A stretch of 64,000 nt of DNA, taken from Metellina segmentata (Eukaryota; Arthropoda; Arachnida; Araneae; Tetragnathidae). Made by a program: the position numbers and the translations under genes. The DNA lies in the NCBI GenBank assembly GCA_947359465.1, contig OX375872.1, forward strand, positions 6,763,741 through 6,827,740, written 5' to 3'. Positions 34,263-45,761 of this stretch are shown piece after piece. The notes beneath the pieces are model-generated. The model was not told the origin of the DNA and did not search any database. It was given only the letters and a program-made list of their open reading frames with translations. Numbering within the stretch: the first letter of the stretch is position 1; every line of letters begins with the position of its first letter.

Positions 34263-35130
34263 CAAGAGATAGACCACTTTTATTTACCCCAAATTTACCA
34301 TAAACTTTGTTGTGTGCTTAAGAATACCCATAACCCACAGTCTTCAAAAAGGTATTTCTTAAGGTTGGCGAGTGGTGGGGGGCCGAGTACTGACGTCATC
34401 AATATGGCTGCCGCACAAACTTGTGACACTTTACTTAAACGAACCTAGCTCCTCAACGAAGCGTCGTAGAGCATTGTACTTTTTTTTAAATTACTCGTAT
34501 TTAAATAACCATTGTTTTATGTAATTACAATATAGGTCGTAAGTGTAATAGTTTTCCTGATATTTAGCCCCAAACGTACATTTTACGAGTTTTTCTGTTT
34601 CATAGTGAATGTTGAAAGCCCAACAACGCTTAAACCGATAAGACAATAAAAATAGGCAAGATTTAAAATGTTTGCTAAGACTGTGGGGATTTAAAAAATA
34701 CCATAAACATGGCTATGGTTGCATTACGAGATAGTAAATGGCGGTTATTGTCTTACACTTGAAGCCAAGAACTGCTTGACCAGCCCGCTGTGGCGGGGAT
34801 CTTGAGAGTTAACACCTCTCTGATATATTAGCATGCAGTTGTAATGTATTATAATCACAAACAAAGACTAAATAACAAGCAAATAAAATAAAATAATTTT
34901 TATGTATATTTCGTCGATTGTATTGTGCGTGTCTTCACAGTAGTACTTATGGACCTCTAAAATATGTTTTTATAATTACTGTAACGTTTTATTTATCTGC
35001 TAATTAACTAAATATAAAACTAATGCTAAATCTTACAATAGATGTCAAATTTGAAAAAATGCTTTAAACAAAACCAATTTAAAATTAGCACTTGCGTTCT
35101 TGTTTAAGAAGTTTTTTTAATCTTCTGGCC
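34263..35130. other. no gene recognised
   Basis: Mostly AT-rich DNA with a GC-richer patch (GGGGGGCCGAGTACTGACGT) near 34380. It separates BEL element C from the XPG-like pseudogene and may hold the end of the element carrying that gene. No inverted repeat was confirmed. Confidence 0.35.
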
Positions 35131-36960
35131 TTATAACTCATCATCGGAGTCTGTGTCACTATCACTGCTTTTTAAAGCAACTTGATCCTGTGCATAAGTA
35201 TCGTCATTTTCAGGCGGAATAATGCCAGGTGGCATAGGCTCTTCATACCACTTAACCTGTTATTTCCTAAGTTCCATCCATGACAGGTTGGGTCAATGTT
35301 TTCCAGAAGGTTACAGATGTTTACACGCTTCCACACCCAAGACACAGCATTGCTCCGCTTAACTTTTTGTTTCAAAGCTGCTTTTGAAGGAGGAAGAGTA
35401 GGATCAACAGGCCTAATTTTTGTCAATGGCTTACTTGTTAGCAGAGCTTATTTTAAAAACACTGTGTCGCACTTCTGATACATACCACACACAACTGTCT
35501 CTACACCAATCAGCAATGATTCATCCACCATGACGGATTCTCCTAATTTAGCCAGATTTTTTTGATGAGCTATGCTTTTTGTGAGAATATTAAAAGGTTT
35601 TATTTTACCTTGTCTGGTAAAAGCTGCAGTGTAATCTGAACCAGTCAAGGCGTGAAAGCCTGGCAGGCCGTCAGCTATTTCATTTGCTATTTTTGAGACG
35701 TTAATATATCTTCTAGAGTTGTTTGAAGATACACCACATTCCAACCATAAGCGTGCGTTCTTCAAGTTCTTTTGGTGATATATCATTGACACAAAAATAA
35801 CCGAATCGTTTGCTCGCACCAAAACATTTTTCTCTTCACCATTTAGAGTCGTGTGTGTAATATACCAAATTATCCTCGTATCTGCTTCATTGTGTTGGCA
35901 GGCAAGTTCTTTCGCCTCATTTACGTTCATGTTGGTGCCTATACATGAGTACATGTAACAAGTCTGTTCTACAGCAACATATAACTTTTTATTGCCTAGC
36001 AAGTGACGATATTTGGAAGATCTCCATTCTTTGCATAGAAACTTTGTTAAAGATGTCTTGAACGATTCACTTCTTAGAGCCACTGAAGACTTTTTTGGAG
36101 TTTTTGTTCAGGTCCAAACACTTTTATTTCAGTCACTAGTGCTTTAGCATTACGTATGTCATGTTCCGTATCCTTGATGGTTGGGGTGCCATAGACGTCA
36201 AACACTAAGTGAATTTCTCTAGCTTCTATCCTTTGCAGATTAATACCAGAATGTTGTTGGCAAGAGCTCCATAGTTATCCGGGAATTGAATTGTGTGCAT
36301 AATGAACATAGCATCAAAGACTACTGTGCCCACAGTAAGTGGAGCAGATACGATATCTTCTTTTTGAAGCTCTTCCAACTTATGCATCAGTTTTGATTTG
36401 CATGTTTTATTCAGTGAGCCATCTATTTGTCCAAGAGCTAGGGGAACTGAGGTAAGAGGATAGGCCAAAACATCCCTCATATCACACTTCTGTTCAGAGG
36501 CAATATTGGTCTTGCAAAAAGATCACGCGTGCATTTTACGACATGGAGCTTTTAATCTGATCCTTGGATAGTTTTAGAAGCACACACAAAAGCACAGTTC
36601 AAAGCAATATTTCTTGGTATTGGAAGAGAGTTTAACATTTCTTGGATCACTAACATACAACGTCTTAAAATTTTCAAAGGCCTCTGTGCCTTTGAAGTAT
36701 GCACTAAGTAGATCTTTACTTACTTTATTGTCCACAACATGCCCATTGGATATGTTTCTAAAATAAGTTTCTCTGTCCATTTCTTCAAAAGGATCTGAAA
36801 AGCTCTTGAGTGAAGATATTACACACTCAACATCTTTGTTGTCTTTTTCGATCCGACTTTCTTGAAGGTCCTGTTGAGAGTCTGGTTTCCTGGATACATC
36901 ACTGCCTTTTTCCAAACTTTTTACTATTTTGCTCCGTATCTAGTATTCATCCACCTAGCC
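35131..36960 (-). pseudogene. XPG-like nuclease of the AcademX-associated type, broken
   Basis: Reading downwards: a leader (36915-36574), DVLAYPLTSVPLALGQIDGS with a following SAPLTVGTVVFDAMFIMHTI (36480-36240), then a frame with LVFDVYGTPTIKDTEHD (near 36190). Next is the conserved core CQHNEADTRIIWYITHT (near 35900) with LPGFHALTGSDYTAAF (near 35640). The tail is LPPSKAALKQKVKR (near 35390) and an acidic end SSDSDTDSDDEL before TAA at 35131. The H(E/N)EADTR and FHALTG-D blocks occur in a widespread animal protein family thought to have a PIN/XPG nuclease fold and linked to AcademX transposons; that link is recalled, not tested. It is in at least five frame pieces. Confidence 0.55.
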
Positions 36961-37490
36961 CTAGCTGAATCAGAGTTGGCAAACGCTGTAATATTAATCA
37001 TGCATCCATCCATACAAAATTAAAATTTTTAAGCAGATTATTACCCTTATCAAGATAAAAATTTCTTATTGCAATATTTTCCTAATATACTACAGATACA
37101 GAATGTTTCTTTCGATTCGACTAATTTCGGTAATACGTATATTGCCAGTGCAACAATTTTAAATTTTCTTAGATTGCAAAAAAAGTAAACATATATTAGA
37201 TACAATAGCCACCTCTCCTTTATCTTAAATTTAGAAGTGCAATGTTTCCCCAGTACCACTATTCATCTAAATACACATGAATAGACATATAAATTTGAAA
37301 ATAATATTGGCATATAACATTTTTATATCTAATCAGATATAATCGTCAACGATGTATGGCAAAACAATTCTTACAAATAGACTATTTAAATAGTAGTATG
37401 AAATATATTAAAGTAAGTAAAGCTTACCTTTTAACCCACAATAAATAATGTAGAACCAATAAGCTCGAACTGTTACAAAGAGAAACATCC
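36961..37490. other. AT-rich junction DNA
   Basis: No motif recognised between the XPG-like pseudogene and the gypsy fragment. Confidence 0.35.
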
Positions 37491-37502
37491 AATAGTGAGA
37501 AA

Positions 37503-39343
37503 GTGAAATTGAACTTGCTGAGAACAGACTCCAGTTATGGTACAAACCAGGGCATATATTTTTTAGGACTTAGTGGTTATTTCAGAAAGTTCATGCCTGG
37601 ATATTCTATTATCGCTAAACCTTTGAGTGATCTTTTGAAGAAGGATCGTAATTTTAAATTTGTACCAGAAGAAAGAAACCCTTTTAACCGATTGAAGACA
37701 TTGCTGGTCGAAAAGCCTGTCTTGGGAATATACAACCCTAATTACGAGACTGAATTACACTGTGATGCAAGTTTGGAAGGGTATGGAGCCATTTTGATGC
37801 AGAAGTCCCCTAACGATAGAAATTTTCATCCTACTTATTTCAAGAGTAGAAAAACATCTGATGCCGAAAAGAAATACTCTAGTTATGAGCTTGAGGCCCT
37901 TGCTATCATAGAAGCTTTAAAGAAATTTCGTGTGTACCTTTTGGGAATTCCATTCAAAATTGTCACTGACTGTTCCGCGTTTGAAAAAACAATGGCAAAG
38001 CGAGACTTGTCTACTCGTGTAGCTCGTTGGGTTTTATTACTACAGGAATTTAATTATGTCATTGAGCATCGTCCTGGTTCTAAAATGGTTCATGTAGACG
38101 CACTTAGTAGATCACCGATAAATATGTTTTGCATCTCAGTCGATAACATCTTACCAAAATTAAAATCAGCCCAGAATCAAGATAACGCAATAAAAACAAT
38201 CAAAGAACTACTGAAAATTTCTAATTATGAAGATTATTGCGAGAAGCAAGGAATTTTGTATAAATTTGTTGATGGTAAGGAATTAGTGGTCGTGCCTGAA
38301 GGTATGCAAACCGAAATCATAAGAGATTTCCACGAAAAGGGACATAAAGGAATCAAATATACTGAAAAGAACATTAAAGAGTATTATTTCATCCCCAAGC
38401 TTAGGCAGAAGATTGAAAAAATAATAGCCAATTGTGTACATCGCATTTTAGTGAATCACAAAAAGGGAAAGAAAGAGGGTCTTTTGCACCCCTTGCAAAA
38501 AGAAGATATTCCATTGAAGACGTATCATATTGATCATCTCGGACCTTTAGAGAGCACCCATAAGAACTATAAGTACATTCTAGCGATAGTCGACGCATTT
38601 ACCAAGTTTGTGTGGATTTATCCAACGAAAACCACTACATCTGCTGAAGCTATTGCAAAATTGGAGATTCAAAAAGCTGTATTTGGGAGTCCTTCTCAAA
38701 TTATCTCCAACAGAGGTACAACCTTTACATCTAGCGAGTTTGCTGATTATTGCTCTAATGAAAACATAAAACATCATTTAATAACAACTGGCTTGCCGAG
38801 GGCAAACGGACAAGTCGAACGAATTAACCAGACGATCATATCAATTCTTGCAAAGCTTTCCTTAGAAAATCCAGCCCAGTGGTACAAACACACAAGTGAA
38901 TTAAAACAAGCGATAAATTCGACCTATCAACGAAGCATAGATACCACACCGTTCGAATTACTATTCGGTACAAAGATGAATGTGAAAGGTCTCGATAAGT
39001 TCAAAGAAATGATTGAAGTTGAATTTCAAGCTAATTTTGACACGCAAAGAGAAGAACTAAGAAAGCATGCAAAACAGCAAATCTTTAAAATTCAAGAAGA
39101 AAATAAGAAGACCTACAATTTAAGAAGAAAATAACCAAAACCTTATCAGTTAATGATTTAGTTGCCATCAAGAGAACTCAGTTTGGCCCGCACTTGAAAT
39201 TAAAATCAAAATACCTTGGACCCTATAGAATCACCAGAATAAAGGGAGGAAATACGTACGACGTTGTAAAAGAAGGATGTCATGAAGGACCCAACCTCAC
39301 TACAACATGCGCCGAATTTCTTAAACCGTGGAATTGGATTTAA
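37503..39343 (+). pseudogene. Ty3/gypsy pol fragment number 2 (RT end, RNase H, integrase)
   Basis: The frame 37503-39134 is open for 543 codons. It starts in the RT thumb (FLGLSGYFRKFMPGYSIIAK), goes through RNase H (LHCDASLEGYGAILMQ, YSSYELEALAI, TDCSAF, VDALSR near 38100), then integrase. The integrase zinc domain has FHEKGHKGIKY and ANCVHR, with the second Cys pair damaged. The first catalytic Asp is in YHIDHLGPL, the second position is Asn in ISNRGTTF (codon 38709-38711), and Glu is in GQVERINQT. A frameshift near 39120 leads to the C-terminal SVNDLVAIKRTQFGPHLKLK ending at TAA 39341-39343. The order RT-RNase H-integrase is the normal gypsy order, unlike the element at 9-23 kb. gag, protease and most of RT are missing. 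Confidence 0.9.
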
Positions 39344-39665
39344 AAGTTTGAAAAAGACCAAAGACGTTTAAAGAAGAAAGAAGTTTAAGACGAAAGAAGC
39401 TGAAGAAGACGTGGGAAGTTTGAAAAAGACTAAAGTTGTTTGAAAGAAAGACGAAGAACGACGTTTAAAGACGACAAATGAAGCTAGAAGACGATTTGGC
39501 TTATTTAATCATTTCCAGAGCTGAAGGACATTTCAGAGCTCTATAACCCAGATACATTTGTTTTACAGAGATTGACGGATTTTGAACATTGCTTCTGCTT
39601 TTGCCTCTTTTTTTGTATATTTTCAGAAACGCCTGGTGGTCCAGTCGCACCCAGGATGGCCGAAT

Positions 39666-42246
39666 TGTGGTGCCCAGCCTCTGCCTGCCACTAGAGGGCA
39701 CCTCCACGCTGAAGTCATCTACGACCACTGAACAGCCACACCGCGCAACGCCGAGATCCAGCAGACTAGTGATGGGGAAAATGACTCTTTTCCGGGATCG
39801 GATCGGAACCGCTCACTCACTAAAAAGAGCTAGCTCTTTTTGATGACTCACCGCTCCTTTGAGATATATAATAATGTATATAACATATCGAAATGTATAC
39901 AATATGTTTGGGCCATCGAACATCCCTCGTTGTCACGTGAGCGCATGTGTCCAGACGAAGAGGCGCCAAGCGTGCTTGAAACACCCACGCACACAACACT
40001 TGAAACACTCACTCATCCAGCAATTGCGCAGTTTACCTCTAAAATCAACAAAAGGAGGGAGACGGGGCCCGAGGACGATAGGCATTGCAGCATAGGGCTG
40101 CTAAGCTGTAAAATTTAATTGCTAAGGCATAAGATGGCCCAAAACCATGTCAATTCATATAACTTTGAAATTGTCCATAAAGAATAAATTACTTTGAGGA
40201 CACTTCTACTTTTGTAATTCCCGTCATGAACCCGTTGAGATTACAGAAGTAGCAATTAAAATATCCAAACACGTTAAAAATCTCATTTTTGACCAAGAAT
40301 TCGAAAAAAGTTTTCGATTTTATTGGATAGAGTATTTATTTGACTTTCCAAAACATATTTAATTTTTTCTCTGTTAATTACTTGAAGAAGTATTAAGATT
40401 TTAATCAAGGCGGGAAAACAAGAAGTAAGAATGGAAAACACTGGAAATGGCCATTAAAAGGCCAAAAACATGGCAAAATCTAAATTTAAACCTTACTTTT
40501 TTTTGCAAATATAATTTTAGAAAGTTTTTTCAAATATTTAAATGGTTTCTCTTTTGGAAATGGAGTGAACTTTTTTAAAGAGAAGGAAGAACAAACTTGT
40601 TTACACAAAGAGCAAACGCAAGGGAGCAAGCGATGCACTTGAAACTACCTTTAACTCTAAATTAATATTTTTGCATTATTTCCTCACTTCAAATGTTATA
40701 ATACAAAAACTTATAACTGGATTCTAGTAAACTTTTGAGAGTTTGTTATTTATAATGTTGTCAAGTGAATGAACTAGAATAATTATGCTGAGTTCAAAAG
40801 TTTCTAAATTATTACTATTCATTTAAGAAATAGGACTGTAAAACTATAAAAAAATCTTCTATTCATTTTTCAATCACTTGTAAAATTGTTGTTTATTTAA
40901 ATATCCTTTTATTCTAGTTCATTCCCTAGAAATATGCATGCAGTTTATTTTGGTAGCATCATTTTTCAAATTGGTTGAATAGATTTTCATGGAGCACATT
41001 TGAAGTTTTTGACACATTTCTTTAAAATTTCATACATAGTTATATTTTTACAAAATTATTAATATATACTTTTAATATTTATAGCCCATTGCTATTGTTT
41101 AAAACACAAAACATAAAAATATCATTAAAATGTTTCTATACCACATTTAAAAAAAGTGTCTTGGACGTGTTTGGATACATTAAGATTTCTTTCTAAAACC
41201 ACTTAGTTACCAAATGAGACTTCCTAATAATTAAAATGATATTTTAAAATCAAATAATAAAAATATTAATAATTTATTTAAGTACTTAAGATTTTTAACT
41301 ATTTATTTTAAGATATAGGTATATAATACCCTCGAAAACTCGTTGTCCCAAAGATTTTCAAAATCCAAGTTCCCTCCCTGTCTTTTAATAAATATTTTCA
41401 AAATTCCTTGTTTTGTGAAGGCAATGCAATAAAAACGAGTTACGTTTAATTTAATTTTGTGTAGCTTTATTAAAATGATATCACTCCCGAGAAATCAAGG
41501 TTTTATTATAATTATTATATTAATGTTAAGTGAATAACATAATAACTGTTAGAATATGTTTTAATAACAACCTTAAGACTAGTTTTAATTAGTGCTAAAA
41601 GGCGTGATATGACTTAAGCCGTAAAAACACCCTTTCAATCTAAAATTGAATTAAATTTAAAAAAATAACATTTATGATAGTATATAGATATTTAAAAATT
41701 TGAAACTTCAAAAAAGTAACAAAAAGCTAGGGAGCGCAAAAGAACGAATGCGGAATTGACTCTTCGAGAGCGATAGTTATCGAAAAGAGTCAAAGAGTTA
41801 ACTCCCAAAAGAATCAACTCCCAAAGAATCAACTCCCAAAAGAATCACTAAGCTGGTGATCGCATGCGGAAATGACTCTTCGAGAGTGGAAGCGCTGATT
41901 CGTTAAAAAAGAGTTACCGCTCTTCAGCCCTGATTGGTTAAAAAAGAGCTATAGCTCTTTTTTGACGAATCAGCGCTCGCTCACTCCGTCAAGAGAGCTA
42001 ACTCTTTGAGTCAGCTCCTGAGCGGATCGCCCATCTCTACAGCAGACGCAAGACGAAAACGAGAGGAGAAAGATGTGTTCGCGTGAACCGAACCGCAACG
42101 ACGAGCGCCGATCTTGGACACTTTAAAACGGATTTGAACTTATTACTTTTGTTTTAACCATCCCATCTTGTAAATAGTGCCATCATAATCATCAACTCAT
42201 TAAAAGTTATTATTCTTTAAATTGTTTACTACCTACTACTCCAACA
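39666..42246 (+). repeat. LTR of gypsy fragment 2, split by a hAT element
   Basis: After the gypsy pol and GGATGGCCGAAT, TGTGGTGCCCAGCC begins a likely LTR. It resumes after the hAT element at 42048 and ends ..ACTACTCCAACA at 42246. Without the 2273-bp hAT and one duplication it would be about 300 bp. Only one LTR is present, so the ends are inferred. Confidence 0.5.
39767..42039. mobile_element. non-autonomous hAT element, 2273 bp
   Basis: The left end is TAGTGATGGGGAAAATGACT and the right, reverse-complemented, TAGAGATGGGCGATCCGCTC. A perfect 8-bp duplication CAGCAGAC lies at 39759-39766 and 42040-42047. Both subterminal zones carry AAGAGCTAGCTCTTTTT-type palindromes and GACTCTT motifs. 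The interior (40100-41700) is AT-rich without transposase motifs. It is inserted in the gypsy LTR. Confidence 0.85.
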
Positions 42247-42254
42247 CCCGGCCT

Positions 42255-42256
<2 letters not shown>

Positions 42257-42291
<35 letters not shown>

Positions 42292-42292
42292 T
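42257..42292. repeat. AT microsatellite
   Basis: An uninterrupted AT dinucleotide run followed by ACATATATGTATACACAC. Confidence 0.9.
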
Positions 42293-42371
42293 GTATACAC
42301 ACTTTAAAAAATATTTTCTATGTTTTTGCATCTTGCTAAAAAGATATATCTTGGAACCTAGGTATTATGAT

Positions 42372-42725
42372 TTATTTGTACAGAAACCTATTTAAATACC
42401 AATTTTTGCAAGTGGCAGAAATGAAAACAAAAAGAGCCACTTTCTTCAATGTTTCCACAAAAATATTATTCAAATTTGGGGTGTTTGAAAAATATCTGAA
42501 ATAGGAACACGTACCTCTTTTCCACAAACTTGACAACATTTTTTTCCCGTCTGTAGTAAACGCCGGGTCACTCCCTATCCACTTTTTGAACAATTCAGAA
42601 GACATTTTTGCTTTCTGCCACAACAGAAGTTTATACCAAAAACTCACTAGCTGCACAAACGAACAGTAACGTACTGGCGCCAGAGTAGTTGGAATAGCTG
42701 TTGAATGCGTGGGATCCTGTCTCAT
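42372..42725 (-). pseudogene. hAT transposase N-terminal fragment with BED-type finger remnant
   Basis: The minus strand reads KMSSELFKKWIGSDPAFTTD followed by GKK, resembling the start of CGGBP1-like hAT transposases, where a Cys/His BED finger follows. The finger is broken by a frameshift. The strand is opposite to the C-terminal-type fragment at 30400-30885, so the two need not be one copy. Confidence 0.45.
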
Positions 42726-42779
42726 GGTTGACCTTAATGCATTACAAAATGTGCTGAGATAGTAGCTTGCAGACTGAGA

Positions 42780-43235
42780 AGTCTCCGTTGCATTTCAATT
42801 ATTATAGAACTAAGCATAAAACATACATAAAACATCGACAAAAATAAAACATCGACAATGTAAAAATATCGATAATGTTAAAACTTCGATGTTAAAAAAA
42901 AACAAAGGCTCCAATAAATCGATGGTAAATACATCGATGTTTTGAAAACATTGACATCGATGTCGCATTCCTAGTCCTTTTCAGACCCTTCACCCTTGGC
43001 CACTTTAGTCTAAACGCATGTTCAATTTACTAAATTATGAAAATTAGGCTACTTTGTTATTTTTTAAATTTTTACAATGGCAGTTTTTCACTTTAATTTA
43101 AAACATCGACAAGTGTAAACATCGATAATACTAAAACAACGGCTCAAATACATCAATGTTTAATACATCGAGGTTTTTAACAAAACATCGAGGTTTTGAA
43201 AATATCGACATCGATGTCGTATCCCTAATCCCCAG
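42780..43235 (-). repeat. two hAT-type right ends with CATCGATG motifs
   Basis: Two stretches rich in AAAACATCGACAATG motifs each end in an inverted match of the terminus at 31155: GACATCGATGTCGCATTCCTA to about 42973, and GACATCGATGTCGTATCCCTA to about 43231. Eight-base flanks do not match the 31155 end, so they are probably separate copies. Confidence 0.55.
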
Positions 43236-43386
43236 TCGAAATAGGCGATTGGTTTACACTCTCACCAGTAAACAGAAAATCACCAATGAGATTTTCAAAA
43301 CAGATACTGTTCTAACGGCTCTTTCATTGCACATTAGTATTTCGTTTATTCGTGAATTATGGAATCTTGAAAATATTGGTATTATA
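43236..43386 (+). pseudogene. Pao pol piece left of the Tc1 insertion
   Basis: The frame reads KTDTVLTALSLH and FIRELWNLENIG, the segment that in Pao elements lies between protease and RT. The frame continues after the Tc1 element at 52486. Before 43236 the Pao sequence is cut by hAT DNA. Confidence 0.6.
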
Positions 43387-43845
43387 CACTGATATTTGTA
43401 AAAAATGTAACACCATGAAGGAATCATCCGAATGAAATGAAATTTGCAGCAAATGTCAATTATAGGATGTTTTGCAAAGTAGTAAAGTTTCAGAGTCACC
43501 ACGCATGCGTGGTGTGAGCAGCGCCCACTGAACTGATGCTAAAAGCGTATAAATAGAGGGCTGTAGCGGGACGTTGAAAATAGTGCATGGTTATTTTTTA
43601 GTGTCGAACGTGTAGTGAGACCTAAGTATGCCTCTACGACGAAATAGGGTGAAATTTCATCAACTTATGGAGTTTGAACAGGGGAGAATCATCGGCCTTC
43701 GTGGACTTTTCTATCGCGCAATAGAAGCGAAACAGTTCCACAGTGATGCGAGTTTGGAGGCAATGGACCGACGAGCACCGGACAACTCGAAAAACGAGGA
43801 GTGGACGACGGAAGGTGACGTCAGCGCACGGCAGTAGACAACTGG

Positions 43846-44104
43846 TGAATACGATAGCTCAGTTTTACTCAATAACTCGACTTCAAAAAGGAAACATATA
43901 TTCCTCAGTGGAGGTAATTTGCTCTTTAATTAATAGACTCTAATAAAATCTCTCGAATACACTTATACACATTAAGAACTTCTCGCCGAATCAGCGGCTC
44001 TCAGAAAGCTCTTATCTCTTTCACATCTGGTGTTACAATGAGCGTAAATTTCTATACCACCGCCAGAAGGCGCTGTTAGAACAGAAGGCGTGCTAGCGGA
44101 AACA
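43846..44104 (-). repeat. 3' LTR of BEL element D
   Basis: 259 bp, on the plus strand TGAATACGATAGC...GCGGAAACA. In sense orientation the purine-leaning CCAAGGCGGGCAGTA precedes it. Confidence 0.85.
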
Positions 44105-44311
44105 TACTGCCCGCCTTGGAAAATTCCACCAAATTCTTCCAAAACATTTACAATTCACAATTTATGAGTAAATATTCAAAATATATATATATAAGACATA
44201 AGAATATTCATTACAGTTACACAAACATATATTTTGTTTAAAGCACCTTTTCTCTGAAATTTGTACTTTACAAAAAAAAGGAACCTAACAGAATAACATG
44301 ATCCTCATCCA

Positions 44312-45761
44312 TCTTGAAACTGAAGTGAGGCATGAGTGAGGACAGGTAAAGGTTCTACGCGCATGCAATAAGACATGCGTTGACGCATATTGAATTGAAT
44401 GTTGAAAATGAAAGCGCACAAGTGTGGACATACCTAATCAGAACTGGAAACTTTAAATGCGCGAGTTCCGACGCAAAGTGTATCAAGAACAAAAATAAAC
44501 ACAGAGCGGAGTAATGCTGACTACTGCGTTTATTAAGATTCCAAAACAAAGCTATCCATTATCGGGAAGCAGCTTGATAGACAGCGGAAGTGAAACAAGT
44601 TTTCTGTCGATCGCGATGGCAGAAAGATTGCAATTAAAGAAACAAAAAAGTAATGTGTCGCTGACGGGAATTACAGGCGATTCTATGAGTGTTAACTATC
44701 GAACTTCTGCGGTTATTTTTAATGAGTCGGGAGATTATATTAAGGAGTTAAGAGTTCTTTATTGTTCCAAAAATAACGCGATTCATACCTAGTAAATTCA
44801 AGGACATATCAAGGTTAGAAATACCGGAAACTGTAAGGCTTTCCGATCCTGAATTTTATAAACATGGTAAAATTGATATTTTGCTTGTATCAGAGGTCTG
44901 TATGGATTTGTTGAGACCGGAAAAATTATATGTGCCTAATTCAAACTTAATTTTACAAGATTCAGCCTTTGGTTTCCTGGTAAGTGGGAGTATTTCCAGT
45001 TCAGGTTCTCAGGTTAATGTTTATTGTGGATCGGTTAGTGAAACTGCACAATTAAATGAGGAATTGAAACATTTTTGGAAAATTGAGCAATTTGATAACT
45101 TTAAAAAATGTAAAAGTGCTGATGAGATTAAAGCGAATTCTCATTTTTTTAAAACGTATAAAAGGGAAGAATCAGGAAAGTTTGTTGTTCAAATTCCCTT
45201 AAAAAGGGATCCTAGTTTGCAAAGTGAGTCTAAGGCGATAACCCTGAACAGGTTAAATTCCTTATGGAATAGATTAGAGAAAAATCCGGAGCTTTTAGCA
45301 TTGTATCGCCAATTTATGAGTGAATATAAAGCTTTAGGTCACATGCAGGATCAGGATGTTACTGAGTCACAAGAGCCAGACACGGTTTACTACTTGCCTC
45401 ATCATTCTGTTTACAAACTGGAAAAAACTACTACGAAATGTCGTGTGGTGTTCTATGTTTCTCAAGCAACTTCTAGTGGTGGATCGTTGAACTCTCTGCA
45501 GTTAAACGGAGGTGTAATTCAGGACGAGGTATTCGCAATTATTCTGAGATTTAGAAAGCATTTGTTTGCAATCATCGCGGACGTCAAGATGATGTACCGA
45601 ATGATTTGGATTGAACCATCTCAACGTAATTTACAACGAATTGTCTGGAAAGATAATAAAGAGGATAAGGTTCAGACTTATGAACTATTGAACTATGTAC
45701 TGTAACCTACGATACAACAAGTGCTCCTTACTTGGCCCAGAGATGCCTGCGGCAGTTGAGC
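44312..45761 (+). repeat. inverted repeat arm 1 (PR-RT copy) of BEL element D
   Basis: Plus-strand copy of the protease-to-RT region, including LIDSGSETSFLSIAM, YLPHHSVYKL and IADVKMMYRMIWIEP. It is the inverse of 46922-48372. The arms differ by scattered substitutions. Arm 1 also has an extra ACAAGTGTGGACATACCTAA-type block near 44420 and an 8-base duplication near 45690 that shifts the frame. A 1160-bp spacer separates the arms. Confidence 0.9.

Noticed and set aside
31155..42973. A single hAT element from the terminus at 31155 to that at 42973 or 43231
   Set aside because: The ends match as inverted repeats, but the 8-bp flanks (GTAACTAG, GTCCTTTT, ATCCCCAG) disagree, so separate copies are more likely.
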